Shown here: positions 39,071 to 52,545 of the stretch, in pieces | Numbering within the stretch: position 1 is the stretch's first letter | How the letters are laid out: every line of letters starts with the position of its first letter | Source of the DNA: Rotaria sordida | Lineage: Eukaryota > Rotifera > Eurotatoria > Philodinida > Philodinidae | Direction of reading: 5' to 3' | NCBI GenBank assembly: GCA_905250125.1 | Contig: CAJNOL010000891.1 | Span: 32,121 to 96,120, forward strand | DNA length: 64,000 nt | The notes under the pieces: model-generated | The model's input: the letters and a program-made list of their open reading frames with translations, nothing else | Database searches by the model: none | What the model was told of the DNA's origin: nothing | Position numbers and translations under genes: made by a program

Positions 39071-40431
39071 CTGAACGACAATCAGGAGCAGAATAGCAAA
39101 CCAAATAATCTATTAGTTGATTATCAATTCATACATTCAATGCAATATATTATATCATATCTTCCTCATTGGAAGAATAATTTCACCAATCCTCGAAAAC
39201 TGTTTTTCTTTCAAAGGTACAGAATCTAACGTCATCTTTCATTTTATATCACATTACCGATTACTATATTTATGAAAGGAATAGAAGAAATATAAATTCT
39301 TCAGAGTAGGAGTGGTCTTGAAGAAATTTGTTTCAGAGTCATTATCAGAGTTATATCAATGAACTAGTCAAGTATCTTTCCTTTTACATAGTAACAAATT
39401 TATTCTTCATATGTTAAGTAATGAACAAAAATACTATAGATTCATAAATAAGATTCAAGAAAAAACAAAGCATCACAGAGACATTCTCATTAACACATGA
39501 CATTAAAAGAAATAAATATGGTAGTCCGAAAAAATTTTCGAAGTAGGGGATTAACTTTTAGAGTCAAAAAGTTTGACTCTACAGGGCTTCAATCCAAAGT
39601 CATTCTCACATATCCACATTGACACTTATTGGTTTCTTTTAAATGTTTATCTTGAGCAATATAATAATCTACTAGATGATGTATGTGTATCGGAGAAGAG
39701 AAGATTACACTCTCTTAACCAATACAAATTATAAATTGTGGCAAAACTAGCATTTTTCTCTGGTTATGAAGCTGTCAAACCTAATTAGTGAGGGTGATCG
39801 AAGAGAAAAAACAAATCCGAACTATTCTGACTTATAGAAACGAAAAAAGCAAGTGACAGAGAATATTTTTCTCGCTTGATTGCACACATTTGTCATAGTT
39901 AATAAAATAATCTTCATGTCACTTTAGTACTAATTTATTCAACGGATATTAACACTTAATTTTGAATCGTGTTCGACGTACTATCTATATCTAAAAACAA
40001 ATCTTTACCTTTTGAACCTATATACGAAGTAATCACATGTCTCAACGTAAAATTATTCTAATATTTTTGATGACTTCGATAGTCTTTGTGTTAATATTAA
40101 TACTAAGTGTCATAGTTATAGTCACGAAAATTTTCACATATATCAACAAAGACATTTATGCCTTCTTTGATAAGTACTACAAATTCGATAACTATAAGTT
40201 CTCTATCAAGACAAATTATGACAATATCTTTTGTCTTAACCAATAATATGACAACATCTTGTAAGAAATTGTATAATTACATTTGTTGTATACAAATGAA
40301 TTCAAAAGTTTATTAGTTACTGAAATTTTCTTTTTAAGATATTTCAAATTATAAATTGAACAAAACTGAAAATTGAAAGAATACAAAAATTGAATAGATC
40401 AATCTTATAAAAAATTGTCATAGATCAAATA
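39071..40431. other. intergenic region upstream of DNAJA3
   Basis: AT-rich. A perfect 10-base hairpin (TAGAGTCAAA/TTTGACTCTA) sits at about 39558-39580. A plus-strand frame of 69 codons (40037-40246) has a hydrophobic N-terminal half that could be a membrane segment, but nothing else supports a gene. Confidence 0.45.
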
Positions 40432-41508
40432 CAGTACTGGCCAAAAGTATCCCCATACTTGGATCTCAGCCACTACAAGAGCTGTTGCTCTGAAAACTTG
40501 ACTGTATATAGATCTCGATTAATGTAGGTCAGCGGCGAAACTCGCACCTCCATAGCCTGAGTCACCAAAGAGTTATGATGCATGGGACTTATTTCCATTG
40601 TGGACTTCATAGCTCCAGAACAACAAAGCCTAATGGACTACGAGACGTGTCATTTTGTAGCCCTGTATATTGGCTATTTGTGGTAAAAATTTCATCAAAA
40701 TTCATTGAGTTATTGTGAAGCTAGATTCATTTTACTATAAGGATGAGTATGCTTAGAAACCGTTAAATCTCATTGTGTGACTCATAATTCAGTGTGGGTC
40801 CAATAGATGGACTTCAAACTTACAGGAAAGGTAGTCCCACAGACTTTTATTCTTCTCTGAAATTTTCAGATTTATATCATGTACTGGAGAGAAATGGCAC
40901 TATGCTCAAATTTCAGATATTGTCATAGGTCTAGCTACTCGAATACTTAAGCAATTGATCTCATCTTTTGAGCACATAACTAGAATGTAAGGGGACACAG
41001 TTCTACCAAGAGAAAGTTAGAGAATTCACTAGGTATCATGGAAAACAAGACATAGACTTTTGAAGTCAATTTTTCCCTCATTCTGACAGACCTGAAGGAG
41101 ATGGGAAGTAAGAATAAGGATTCGTATCCTTTTCACAATTACATTCCAATTTTTACTCATATTCTTACTCCCACGCTTACTCTGATTCATCATCATCATC
41201 ATGAAAACTATCAGAAGATCCTTGACAGATTTGTACTAGATAGATAAATCCATTTTAATTCTTTTGTATAACGTTTTTTTTTTGACACTGTTAAATAAAA
41301 TAATAAAAGGTCGTCAGAATGAGGGGAAAATTGATTCCACAATGGAAATAAATCCCATGCATCATAACTCTTTGGTGACTCAGGCTATGGAGGTGCGAGT
41401 TTCGCCGCTGACCTACATTAATCGAGATCTATATACAGTCAAGTTTTCAGAGCAACAGCTCTTGTAGTGGCTGAGATCCAAGTACGGGGATACTTTTGGT
41501 CAGTACTG
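40432..41508. mobile_element. Tc1/mariner-type element with long terminal inverted repeats
   Basis: CAGTACTGGCCAAAAGTATC at the left end and inverted CAGTACTGACCAAAAGTATC at the right end are bordered by TA on both sides, as for Tc1/mariner insertions. The terminal inverted repeats are almost identical for about 180-190 bases, which suggests a fairly recent insertion. The interior carries another, partial inverted copy (a 24-base match near 41065 and 41335). No transposase frame is visible in the 1,077 bases, so it is non-autonomous. Confidence 0.88.
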
Positions 41509-42239
41509 TATAGTATATTTTGTTTGGTTTTTGAAAAAGATTTAACAGATTGCCTGTTTTGAAAAGTAAACTGCTATTCCTAACAGATCTTTTTATTTTT
41601 AGTGTTTATTGATAATTTCCAATATGTGGAAATAATCTTTTTTTTCTTCAATGTAAAATTTTCAAATAAATTATTTTTGAAATAATTACGAGAAACTACT
41701 ATTCAAAATCATCTAGATTATGATTCATAATTAGAGAAATCAACAAAAAAGTGAACACTAATCTGTTCTATTATATTAATTTTCATTACATATGCAAGTG
41801 ATTATTTTTCATCTCAAATATTCATAGTATTTTTTTATGACGTCATTTATCTGTACTAGATCTTCATTGAAATTTAAGTTGGGAAAAAAGTGTTTCGTCA
41901 AAACATGGCAAAAATATTTTATTTGCTTCCTCTTCGCAGCTCTCTGACAAAACTATCGATAGTTTTTCTCTGTATTATATGTCTCACCCATGTGCTATCG
42001 AAAACATACGTCTATATGTTTTACATTATTTTTACCAATAAAACTAAGGTAAATGTCATCTAAATGAACATGATAATTTTACTCAATGTTCAATTAAATC
42101 CTTTAGTTAATAAGATTAAAGCCATGGATAATCGTCTTAAGTTAATAAATATTAAAAGTATTATTGGTAATGATTTTTGAAAACTAGATCAGCGTCGTAT
42201 GAATTGTTAGAAAAAGAAACCGATAATTTTTTTTCGAAC
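41509..42239. other. gene-free region next to the Tc1-type element
   Basis: AT-rich sequence without recognised features. Confidence 0.4.
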
Positions 42240-43250
42240 GAAACTACAACGAATTTGATTGATAGCTAAACAACGACAAGGAATTAATCGAATAAAGTCG
42301 AAGATGGTTGAATTTACTCATAAAAAAAGAGACAACATACGTTATATTGACTTATTGGCATAAGAGGTTCATCAGCTCGAAAAAGAAATGAAAAGTATTA
42401 AAAGAAAATTTGTTAAGGCGAATAATTGATCATTAGTAATCGATGATATTTTGATTCTTATCACAAAGACACATGAATCTGGCACTGACCAAAGTTCTCA
42501 ATCATTATTCATCAATTATCGATTTTTGTTAATGTATGAAGACTAAGAGTTTCATATAATTAGTCAGATTCTATGATCCTATATAAAGATCTAAAATCTA
42601 TATTTGTCATCTACATTCTATGGATTTCTTGTGGTTGAAGAAAACAAAGTTTTCTTTTTTTATCGACAAAGGTGCAACGTCGATTGATAATGTAGGCATG
42701 ATTGAGGATTGAAAATGGTCATTGCGTAGCTATTCCAATATAATTTAATTTGTGTCGACAAATAGTAGCCCTTTGTATATTAGACAATTTAGTCTGTCAC
42801 GATTAATAAAAAAAATTAAACAATAGAAACTCTCTAGTACACGTACAAAAAGTGTATGTTTTATTGATATCATTAACTACAATGAAATAGTTCGTATATT
42901 GGTTGTGAATGAAGCTGACAAAACCATACACATAGAATCGAGATGAACAGAACCATTCAATTCTATAGTTTCACTTCGACAAGATATTATGTATACTCAA
43001 CGTAAATATTTTTGTCGTTAGTCATTGAAGTATGATAAATGACTTCTAGTGGATCATGCGGCTAGACGTCTGTTGTATATGACAAAGGATAGGACAGTAA
43101 AAGCAAATGTTGCATACAATTTATTATCGTTTCGTGTTGATCGAAATATGCTGACTGTACCTAGGGAGATTGAAATTATCCTTTCATCAACTGTGACTGA
43201 TAAGAAAAATTTTGTAAATTTATTCATTAAACGTTCTTTTACCTCATGAA
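42240..43250 (+). pseudogene. decayed coding remnant, family uncertain
   Basis: Plus-strand translation gives long stretches that look protein-like, broken by stops. One near 42300 reads VEFTHKKRDNIRYIDLLA, a stop, then EVHQLEKEMKSIKRKF, reminiscent of a basic-leucine-zipper. Another between about 42860 and 43250 includes EIVRILVVNEADKTIHIES and VDHAARRLLYMTKDRTVKAN. I cannot assign a family, and it may be two unrelated relics. Confidence 0.25.
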
Positions 43251-46200
43251 TCATATTATAATAATTTTGATCATCTATACTTCGTCATAAAAAAAAGAAG
43301 GTATTTGAAAAGAAAATGCCAATGACAACAAATATTGACTTTTTGCTATAGACAAGGATATCGTTTGATATTTTTTTATATAAGAAACTTAAAAGTTCAT
43401 CTTAAGAATTGTAAAAAAATAAACCAAATGATTTAGTACTTGAAGAAAATATGTAACATGAGCATAGAAAGAAGACTCTTGTGTGATCTTGAAGAGGATT
43501 AGAATTATATACAAATTAATACTAATATTTTTCACTCTACTTGTATTTGAAACAATCAATAAAATAGACTTGGTACACTTTGTTTCATACTAATCAATAT
43601 TTTAAACTTTTGTCATAAAAAATTACGCAACAATTTTATAAATTTGATCAATTGCTTAAATCATGAATAGAATGAAGCATTCGCTGATATTCTTTTTTTT
43701 CGGTATAATAAATAAGTCATTAATAAACTTGAATAACTATATTGAAAATATCCAGAACTTCTGTTCACTCATATCGTCGTAATTCAGACACTAGTTTTTT
43801 CAGAACGTCTGAATAAGCAAAGAAAACATTTCTACTGTAACACTATTATCTTTTTTCTTATCTAAAAAGAAAATACTTCATACAAAACTGTCGAAACGCT
43901 TTTCATCGCTGAAATAGTTTTATGAATAGAACAAAAAATGACATGTTCGAAACTAGTACGAAAACAAAAAATGCTGCTAATCGATACTGTGAACATTCCC
44001 GAATACTTTCTTACCAAGATTCGATACTTGATATTGGTGAATAGCACTCAAATTTATATCTTCAATGAAAAAGATATTCTTTAGTGTCAAATTTTAATAG
44101 ACACAAGTTTTTTATCGTTCGTTTTAGTCTATTTTGTTTGGTGTATTTCAGATTAGTAGATAATTTCTATTAAACTATTTTAAATAGTTTTATTTTAATT
44201 CATGTCTACAGATCATTCGGTTATAAGAAAACAATTTTTCAGCTATACAGATTAAAAGAACGCATTGCAACATAAATTTTCAAATGTGCAAACGAATTTG
44301 ATTCAATACTTGATATAATTTACGCATTCTTAATGTCTTTTTTTTTAATAAGATGAAAGCACAGCTTGTTGTAACATTACAATATATCTAGGAAAGATTT
44401 ATACTAAAAGAACTGAAATCTGTAGAGTCACATATGTGTTTTTAAGAAATTTAACTTAGTAGAAAACCAAAGCAAAATTTATCGTCTTCATTTTTTTTGT
44501 TTATTTCATTGGTTACACATACTTTGTGATCGATTAATGAGAATAGATATTTATTACAAATCATAGAAGATGGGATGATGAAGAAAACCATTGTATACAA
44601 TCCAAGTCTTTCTCTATTATGCTAGCTTTTTTTTCTCATCGAGATAGATTAATTATATTCAGTAATACTAACATAAACTTTTTTCAAATTTTCATATAAC
44701 TATTTACATAGATCATCTTTTATAGAAAGACAATTTGAATTTTTCATAACATTTTATATATGGTTTCAATAGTTTTCAGACGATAAATCATATCAGGCAA
44801 TTGTTGTAATATTCTCATAAATGTTACTTCTTTTTTTTTTGTTTTGTTTGAAAAGAATTTCCAAAATATCGATACAAAAAATAGTTTTTTCATCTGATAT
44901 TCTTGATTAATTTCAGATCAACTACCAGCAACAATTTACTGTATAGTTTTTCTGAAAAATTGATTTCTAAAGTTCGAATTTATCAACAACTGCACACCAA
45001 TATGTATTAAAATATTACTATATCAATAATACGAGAAAAACAAATGTTTCTTTTTAGAAAGAAGAGTCGACCAATGATATTTTTTGCTTAAAGGTAAATC
45101 GATAATTAAATATTATCAATGATTTTATCAAACACACTATTAATAAAAAAATACAAGAATTTATTGTATAAATTTGTTTTTCTAATTATTATCTTTAAGA
45201 ATACAATTCATTAGAATAAACATACTTTATATTTTAATTAGAATTCAAGCAAATCAAAACAATCTTATTTTCATTTCCGATGAATTTAATTCATGTGAAG
45301 TATTATAAAAAGGAAATATGTTCAAGTGTTCTTTTGAACAGCATCAATTTTCAGAAAAACAATAGTTTCGTTACTTTATTCATTCGTTCTCATCTTATCC
45401 CTTTGGGTAGATATAAACACTTGAATTTTGTTTGTATTTCTCTTCTTCTTTTTTCGTCCTGCATATTCCGCGTGCTCAAAAAATATACAATCACGCTTTT
45501 TTTTGTACTTAATGAGCAGAAAGCAAAATGTGCATCAAAAACCTTTTCATACATTACATATGCTTTATCATGAAATGTACATTTATCAAGATGCACCTAT
45601 CACATGAATGTGTCAATCGTTTTTTTTTTGATTTGTTCCTTTTTTTCTTTTCCGAAGGGCTTGCTATATTTTCATCATCATTATTACCATTGAGCAAGAA
45701 CAAAAAGTGTCTAAATGTATATACAAAATGAAATTGCTAACATTTACTCAAAGACAATTATCATTGATAGGAAAGAGAAAGAAAGATAGACGGGACAACA
45801 TGAAAGAACATTTCGTATATGTAATAATCGTGAATCGACGTTGTATATAAGTGAAAAAAAAGAGAATAAGAGAGGAAAAGACGAAAGCGAGCACGAACGA
45901 AATATAAAGCAAATAGTCTTTCTATTTAGCTTGTGCATGCGTATGTGGAGTGAGGAGCAAGGAAAAAAAAGAAAACACCTTGGTCGTATTCGCGCTCTTT
46001 GGTAAATAGGCACGTCAGTCAGCAACTATTTTTCGTCGTCAATTTCACGTTCTCTCTTATTTCGCTTTTTTTTCTCGTCAACGCACAACCGTTTGTTGGT
46101 CGAGTAATGATGGCTAAAAGTGTTTCACCGTAACATTTCTCTTCTTTTGCTCGATGTATTTATATGTGTTCTTGTACTCCTCTTTTTTATTCGCCTAAGC

Positions 46201-47773
46201 AAGCAAAAGAATGAGAAAACGAATGTATAGTGTTCCGTCTTTGAGATTCCTATTCCTCTTTGCTTTTCTTCTCTCTCTATATATATATAGACATATATAT
46301 ATAAAAGCATTTTTCACACTAATACATAGAACAAAAAAAGCATTATAGGTGTGTATATCTAAATACACGATAAGGTAGAAGGCAACAATATGCAGTAGAT
46401 TAGATTCAGAGTATAGTTTCTACCCATTTACTTGACTCATTGGTAAGTGCAGGATAAATAGTTACTTTTTTTTTTCTCGTTTGTGAAACATATACTATAT
46501 CATATAATGTAATTTTATTCTTTTCTATGATCTACATGAAAGAAAAAAAAATTCTTAAATTTCGCACAATATCAATTAAGATGAGAAAATTTCATTGCTT
46601 TTACGTTACATACTTGAGGATTTAATCGAAAATTCTAAGAATAAAACAAAAAAACCGGTATAAATCTTCCAACATTTTTTTTCTTGTTCTTTTAAATTTT
46701 CAATCAATATTTTATCTCAAATCATGTCTATTATAGTTTCGTTTTTCGATTATTTCTCTTTTTTTTTCTATATCCAATTCATATATCATTGCTGTTTCTC
46801 TTTCTCTCTTTGCACTATATTTTCTTCGAGCAAGCCAATATATGATATTCAAATGCAAAAAAAAGAACACACATTTAGAGAGACATGTTCTATTGTCGTT
46901 CGTTCGTTCGTTCGTTCGATCTTTATACAAAAGGTCTATATGAAAATTTATCTTGCATTCTCTTGCGTTCAAATTTCTATACATATATATATATATACTA
47001 TGATGAATAAAATCGAGACACGAAAGAGAACAAACGGGAAAAATGAATTTTACTACTTCGACGAAATATCTTGTGTTCATTAAAAAGAAAAAGAGAAAAA
47101 GGTATATAAAGTAAATATGAAAAGGAGACGAAGAAGAAGAAAAAGAAGAAAAGAAAAGAAAACGATGTAAATTTTCGAGCAAAAGAAAATTTCAATGTAG
47201 ACACACAAAGCATCTATATTTATATATTAAACGTGAAAAAAAAACAGAGGGAACAGAACACGAATGCTCGAGAGTTAAGACACTCAACTATGCTATCTTT
47301 CGTATTTTATTTTTGACCTACAGGCACACACACACATTTCATTGTCTTAGCATAAAAAAAGGCCAACAAATGTTATGCTTTTCTCTCTCTTCTATATCTC
47401 TATATCAAGTAGATTTTTAATTGGAAAATCTTTCATTCGAACATAAAATATCATTTTATGTTATTGTACATGTTATTGTGTGCGTCAGGTGTTTTCTTTT
47501 TTCTCTCGTTCTTTTTTTTGAACATTCTTTTCCCTTTATTCATCGATCATTCATACTACTTTTTTTTTCTTTGTTACAAATCAAAAGTTAGAATAACGAG
47601 ATACACCAGCTGTGGAAAAACATCTGTTTCACATTTATGATTTTCATCTCATCATTTTCTTTTCAGAAAATCGTTTTTTTTTTCTTTTTTCTTCTTTTTT
47701 ACTATTATTACGATTATTATTTCCTATCATTTTTATGTACTTGTTTGAAACGATTAGAAATTAAGCAAAGAAA
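43251..47773. other. large gene-free region
   Basis: 4.5 kb of AT-rich, low-complexity sequence. A TTCG microsatellite occurs at 46896-46918, and TA or CT runs near 46270-46300 and 46985-47000. Several frames of 60-156 codons exist on both strands in purine/pyrimidine-rich stretches, but they are low complexity. The right part likely includes the promoter of the helix-turn-helix gene. Confidence 0.5.
46896..46918. repeat. TTCG tetranucleotide microsatellite
   Basis: About five and a half tandem copies of a TTCG unit. Confidence 0.85.
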
Positions 47774-50722
47774 ATGAATTCATTGGAAATTCAACAACAA
47801 TTCATTGATCAACGACGTGGTCGTTATGTACGTGTTAGTGATACTGACCGACGACAATTAATTGATACATATAAAAAAGGCGAAGATTTTATTGCACTTG
47901 CTAAAAAACTTAATATTAAACGATCAACAGGTAAAAAGAACGATATTATTTTTAATGAAATAAGAGTAATATGAATAATATTATTACTACTAATAATACT
48001 CATCGATTAGATTTTATTTTTAACACACAGGAGAAAAAAAAAACAAACGTGGGATAGACATGATTTATTCTTTAGAGTTAAAAGATTATTTTCATTCATT
48101 AAATGAAATAAAAGAACAGTAAACAAGTGTATTACTCAATTATGAAAAATTTTCGTTGTTTTTCAGCGAACATACAATGGTTTAATGTTTTTTTTAGCTC
48201 ACCTATTTTCAACAAACCATTCAACTCCCACACAAAACTCGGTTAGCTTTAGCAAAAAACTATCCAATCATTTTTTTGAGTCATTATACCCACCTTCCTC
48301 CCCCCCCCCCCCCCCGCGCAATCCTGTCAATCTTGGGACATCACTGATAGAAAAAAAAAGAGAAACAAGCATACCAACTATCATTTGATATATACCTGTG
48401 GTGCAACTGTACCTCATACCTGTTCGACCTGAATGTATTTAAAATTAAAGGTTGATATGTTTTTTCCCTCTCTCCCCCCCCCCCTGATAAGATAAATAGT
48501 ATATATTTCCCTTTTTGTTTTTCTTTGCCAATCATTTCGATAAATAACCAAAACTTGATTTCTTTTCGTTTAGCTCGAAGTATTCTTCGAACATATATTG
48601 ACGAAGGACGTGTATCAGCAAAACAACGTGCTGGTACACGTTTACGTTTTATAACTGAAAACGAAGCTGAAATGATACGAGAAATGAAACGTCGTCATCC
48701 ATTAATAACAATTGGTCAAATACAAATGCGTTTACAACGTACATCAAATCGTGTTTTAAGTAAAGCATCTATATCACGTATATTAACAAATAGTATACGT
48801 TTGGGTAAACGTGCTAAACGTTCAGGTGATGATGATGATATGGATGAACAAGATGAAATGAATAATAATATTATAATGAATGGAAATGATGAAGTTATGC
48901 AATTATCATCAGATGAAGGTTTAGGTGGTACTGTTTATATTGATGATGATGAAGATGATGATGGTGATGATGATGATGGAATAACAGAAAATAATTCATC
49001 AATACAAAATCTTGATGATTTTCAACGTTTTATGTTACGTAAAACAAGTATTAATGGAGATGAATCAAACGGTAATGAAGAATTATCATCTCATACGAAA
49101 GGTATTTATTAAAATCTATTCGAAAAAGAAACATAATTTTCTTTTTTTTTTTTTTTTTAAGAACAATTGGATGAAAATGAAAATCTTACATATTCAATGT
49201 ATCGTAGTGAAGATGAAGATGAAGTAAAAGAAATTTATTCGAAGAAAAAAAAAATAATACAATGTAACAATGTTTTTTTTTTCTGCTAGCTATCAGAAAT
49301 CGATGACAATGAAATAAAATCTTCAACAGATCTTCCATTACAAATTCCTTCAACACAACCTACAATTGATGGTAAGGACAAAAACAAAACAAAAGATTCT
49401 AAATAGAATTTTTTGAATGATTTTTTTTTTGTAAAAAAGAAAATCCTCCACTTTCAAATGAAAATGAAAATTGGACTCCAGTAAAATCTGAACCTGTTTG
49501 TATATTTGTAAATCGAACTTTTGATTCATCTGATAGTGAACATCAAGCTATTATCGATGAAGAACCGACTAAACCGTAAGTATTGTTTTTATCTTTATTC
49601 TCTCTCTCTCTATTATTTTTTTGTTTTATGATTATCTAGTCATCTCAATACTCAATCAACAGCAAATCGTCGTATTAAAATGTGTCCAATATGTGGTGAA
49701 AAAAATTTTTCTCGACTTTCTCATCATCTTACTGTTTCACATAACCTTAATCGTGAAGAAAGTTTAACATTACTTGCATATACAGATCGAAATATTAATA
49801 ATCATAATAATAATAATTCATCAATAGCAACTGTTAGTGGTAGTTCACCAATAAATTCTTCAACAAATCATCTTGATAAAAGTCCACAACAAACTCCAAT
49901 TACTATTAATACAAATAATCAACAAATACCATCATCTGTTTCATCACCAGCATTAAATGATTCTGATAATAATAATAATAATAATAATAATAATTCAATA
50001 ATAACAACAAGTTCGCCACCTAATGAACAACAATCAACAAATTTTACTCATATGGATGGTAAAAAACGTTTATTATGCCCACGTTGTAATACATGGGTTT
50101 TAAATTTAACAGATCATTTAATAAAAAAACATCATTTAGTATCAAAACAAGAACGTTTACCATTTTTACGTTTAGCACGTAATCGTCATTCAATATCAAA
50201 TATAGAAAAATCATCAACAAATTCATTTTTCATTAGTCCTAATGATCAACAAACAGTTGCAACTGTTAATAAAAAATATCAAAATATAATAAAAAAATAT
50301 CGTAAAAAACCTTTTAATTCTATACCAGTATCATCATCATCATCCGCATCATCAACAATAACAACAACAGCAGCAGCAACACTAATATCAAATCATGAAA
50401 CATCATCAACCAATTTTAATCAAAATTTATTAACAACAAATAATAATACATCAAAACAAATTCTAACATCAAGAAATTCACATACAAATAAAGATGTAAA
50501 TTTATAAATCTCTAAATTAAAAAAATTAATTATTTTGTTTTATAGGTAGCTATACATCAAAAATTTGAACAACGTTTATCTGTATTTCGTCAACAATTTG
50601 CTGTTACAGTTGCAATGCAAAATTCTTTAATGCAACAAATGGAATTATTACAAAGAAGTTTTGTTTCAATTGAAGATGAATGGAATGATATGAAAAAAGA
50701 AATTGTTGAATCTATTTCATAA
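47774..50722 (+). CDS. transposase-like helix-turn-helix plus zinc-finger protein
   Basis: Seven exons (47774-47930, 48574-49101, 49162-49223, 49290-49371, 49440-49575, 49640-50495, 50546-50722) join in frame to 665 residues. Residues about 20-68 form a helix-turn-helix (TDRRQLIDTYKKGEDFIALA, KKLNIKRSTARSILRTYIDE), and residues about 80-130 a second one (ENEAEMIREMKRRHPLITIG). This bipartite layout is that of Tc1/mariner and IS630 transposases and paired-type domains. An acidic Asp/Glu-rich region follows. Two zinc-finger-like units share CPxC...L..HL...H.L (cysteines near 337/340 and 468/471), separated by Asn-rich linkers. The C-terminus is a predicted coiled coil. No DDE catalytic domain is seen, so it is probably a nuclear DNA-binding protein that recruited a transposase-type domain. 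Confidence 0.75.
48300..48315. repeat. C16 homopolymer in the first intron
   Basis: A run of 16 cytosines in very AT-rich DNA, inside the 643-base intron of the helix-turn-helix gene. A second run of 11 C lies at 48474-48484. Both make G-rich tracts on the minus strand. Confidence 0.9.
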
Positions 50723-52545
50723 AGAAACCAAATAAAAAAAAAAAAAAGAAATTTCTTTTAAGATCAGATATTAAGAAGCTGGTAAAATTAATGTTGTGCT
50801 AATAATAATTGTATATAAATGTGCAAAACAAACAAACAAACTATATCAGTGAGCAGTAGCTTATTTGAACATTCCTATTATTTGTAACGGAAGACAGTGT
50901 GTTTGTTTGTTTGCTTGATTAGAACATTCCTTGTTGTTGTTGTTGTTGTTTTTTTTTTCTCACTTTTTTTTTATTTGAGTGTATTATCAGTATCATCTTT
51001 TACTATTCAAAAAAAAAGTATCTGGAATGCTTTTTTGTTTCGTTTTCTTTTTAATATTGACGAATAAAAAACAAAAAAAAATTTTTAACTAATTTTATTG
51101 TATTGATGTATGTTGTTTCGAAGCCTGTTCTTATTTGTAAGAAAAAGAAAAATTTTGTTTGCAGAATTTAAAAAGTTTTCAAAAAATTTTAAATAATGAT
51201 TTAGATAATTGAATCAGACGTGTTTTGGTTGAAACTTCAATTTTGAGAAAAAAAAATTACTTTCGTCCTACGAAATCTAAAAAAGGGATCTACGTCTAAA
51301 CAATCGATTTATAGGAAATGTTAAGCAAAAATTAATTATGATGTGTGAAATCTTCATTAAAATATGGTTGGATAATGTGATGACAACTGTTGCATATCTT
51401 TCATTCAGTAATTTTCTCAATCTATTAATAAGCTATTTTAAGAACTTTTTAGCATGTTGTTGTTGTTGATTAAATCTATCCTCTTTCCATTGCTATAACA
51501 GTTTTCGAAGAATATTCCATTCGTTGTTTTAAGAGAAAACATAAAACTGCAACGGTAGAAAATATTTTTTTCTTACAAATATTCCCTTTAAAAGATGTGC
51601 AGTTTTATTTATGTATGATAAATCTGATACTTATTATCTACTACCACTTCCTGTATTCATTATAGATCTGTTGAGCTTATCGTGTATTCTGAAAAGAGTT
51701 CGAGCTAATAGCTTCGTTCTACCGAGATACTGTATCTTTACGATATTTTCTTAGCAGAATACCGTGATCCTTCTCAGAAGCACCAGAAAAACTTAGTTTT
51801 GAATTTCGACTTGAAGCTTTGAAATAGAGACAGATCTAATAGTTTATTGTAAGAGTTTCAGATCTTTTGATTGCTTTTATTCTAAGAGACAACTATGGTA
51901 AAAGCATGATTTTCATGCCATTCATATATAATAATAAATTCCGAAGTTCTTATTTCCGAAAATACGCAATCAGAAACTTTCACAATACGCTATTCTTATT
52001 AAGGACTATCTTTATATGAAGTTTCAAGGCGAAATTCGAGACTCATTTTTCTAGTGTTCTTGAGGGAGATCACAGCATTCTGCTAAGACAATACAGTAAA
52101 AATACAATATCTCGACAGGAATAAGTTATTAGCCTGAATTTCTTTCAGAATATTCATAGCTCATTAGAACCTACATGATGCACATAGTCTCGGCTCAAAA
52201 GTGATTCGACACTTAACAACGTTTCCTCGTAAGATGTAGTATGGATGATAAGAAAATTTGATATTATCGAAGTTCACTTTTGACTTTTCAATGATCAAAT
52301 TATGAATAACTTAAATGTATTTATTTTCTACTTTATAAATCTATTTTGACTGAGAACTTATGATTAGAGCCATCTGAAGAAGATGGCGTTCGAGTTCTAT
52401 AATCAAAAATAAAAACCAACCATCAGCTGATTTCACACCAATCACTGTTGAGTAGTCTGACTCAAGAACAGAAATAGCGTCGTCATTCAATTTTTTTCCT
52501 GACTATCATCTATTTGATTCAAGAAAAGACGGGAATATAAATGAC
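50723..52545. other. intergenic region before RGP1
   Basis: Contains a GTT/TTG repeat near 50933-50950 and the foldback element at 51616-52213. No gene was found. Confidence 0.5.
51616..52213. mobile_element. foldback element, copy 1 of a two-copy family
   Basis: This 0.6 kb sequence is a long imperfect palindrome and is clearly related, in the same orientation, to 61507-62111. Shared blocks include CTGAAAAGAGT.CGAGCTAATA, GAATTTCGACT.GAA and GCACATAGTC near the right end. The right end is followed by TA; the left TA at 51614-51615 is less certain. Confidence 0.75.

Noticed and set aside
39558..39580. Perfect 10-base hairpin TAGAGTCAAA/TTTGACTCTA
   Set aside because: It is isolated, with no T-run or adjacent gene that would give it a role.
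40037..40246. 69-codon frame with a hydrophobic segment
   Set aside because: Hydrophobic runs are common in translated AT-rich DNA; there is no neighbouring exon or other support.
41264..41467. 67-codon frame at the right end of the Tc1-type element
   Set aside because: It runs through the terminal inverted repeat and does not resemble a transposase.
46712..47182. 156-codon minus-strand frame and its plus-strand counterpart
   Set aside because: Both are made of TCT/AGA-type low complexity and contain TA runs; no protein family features.
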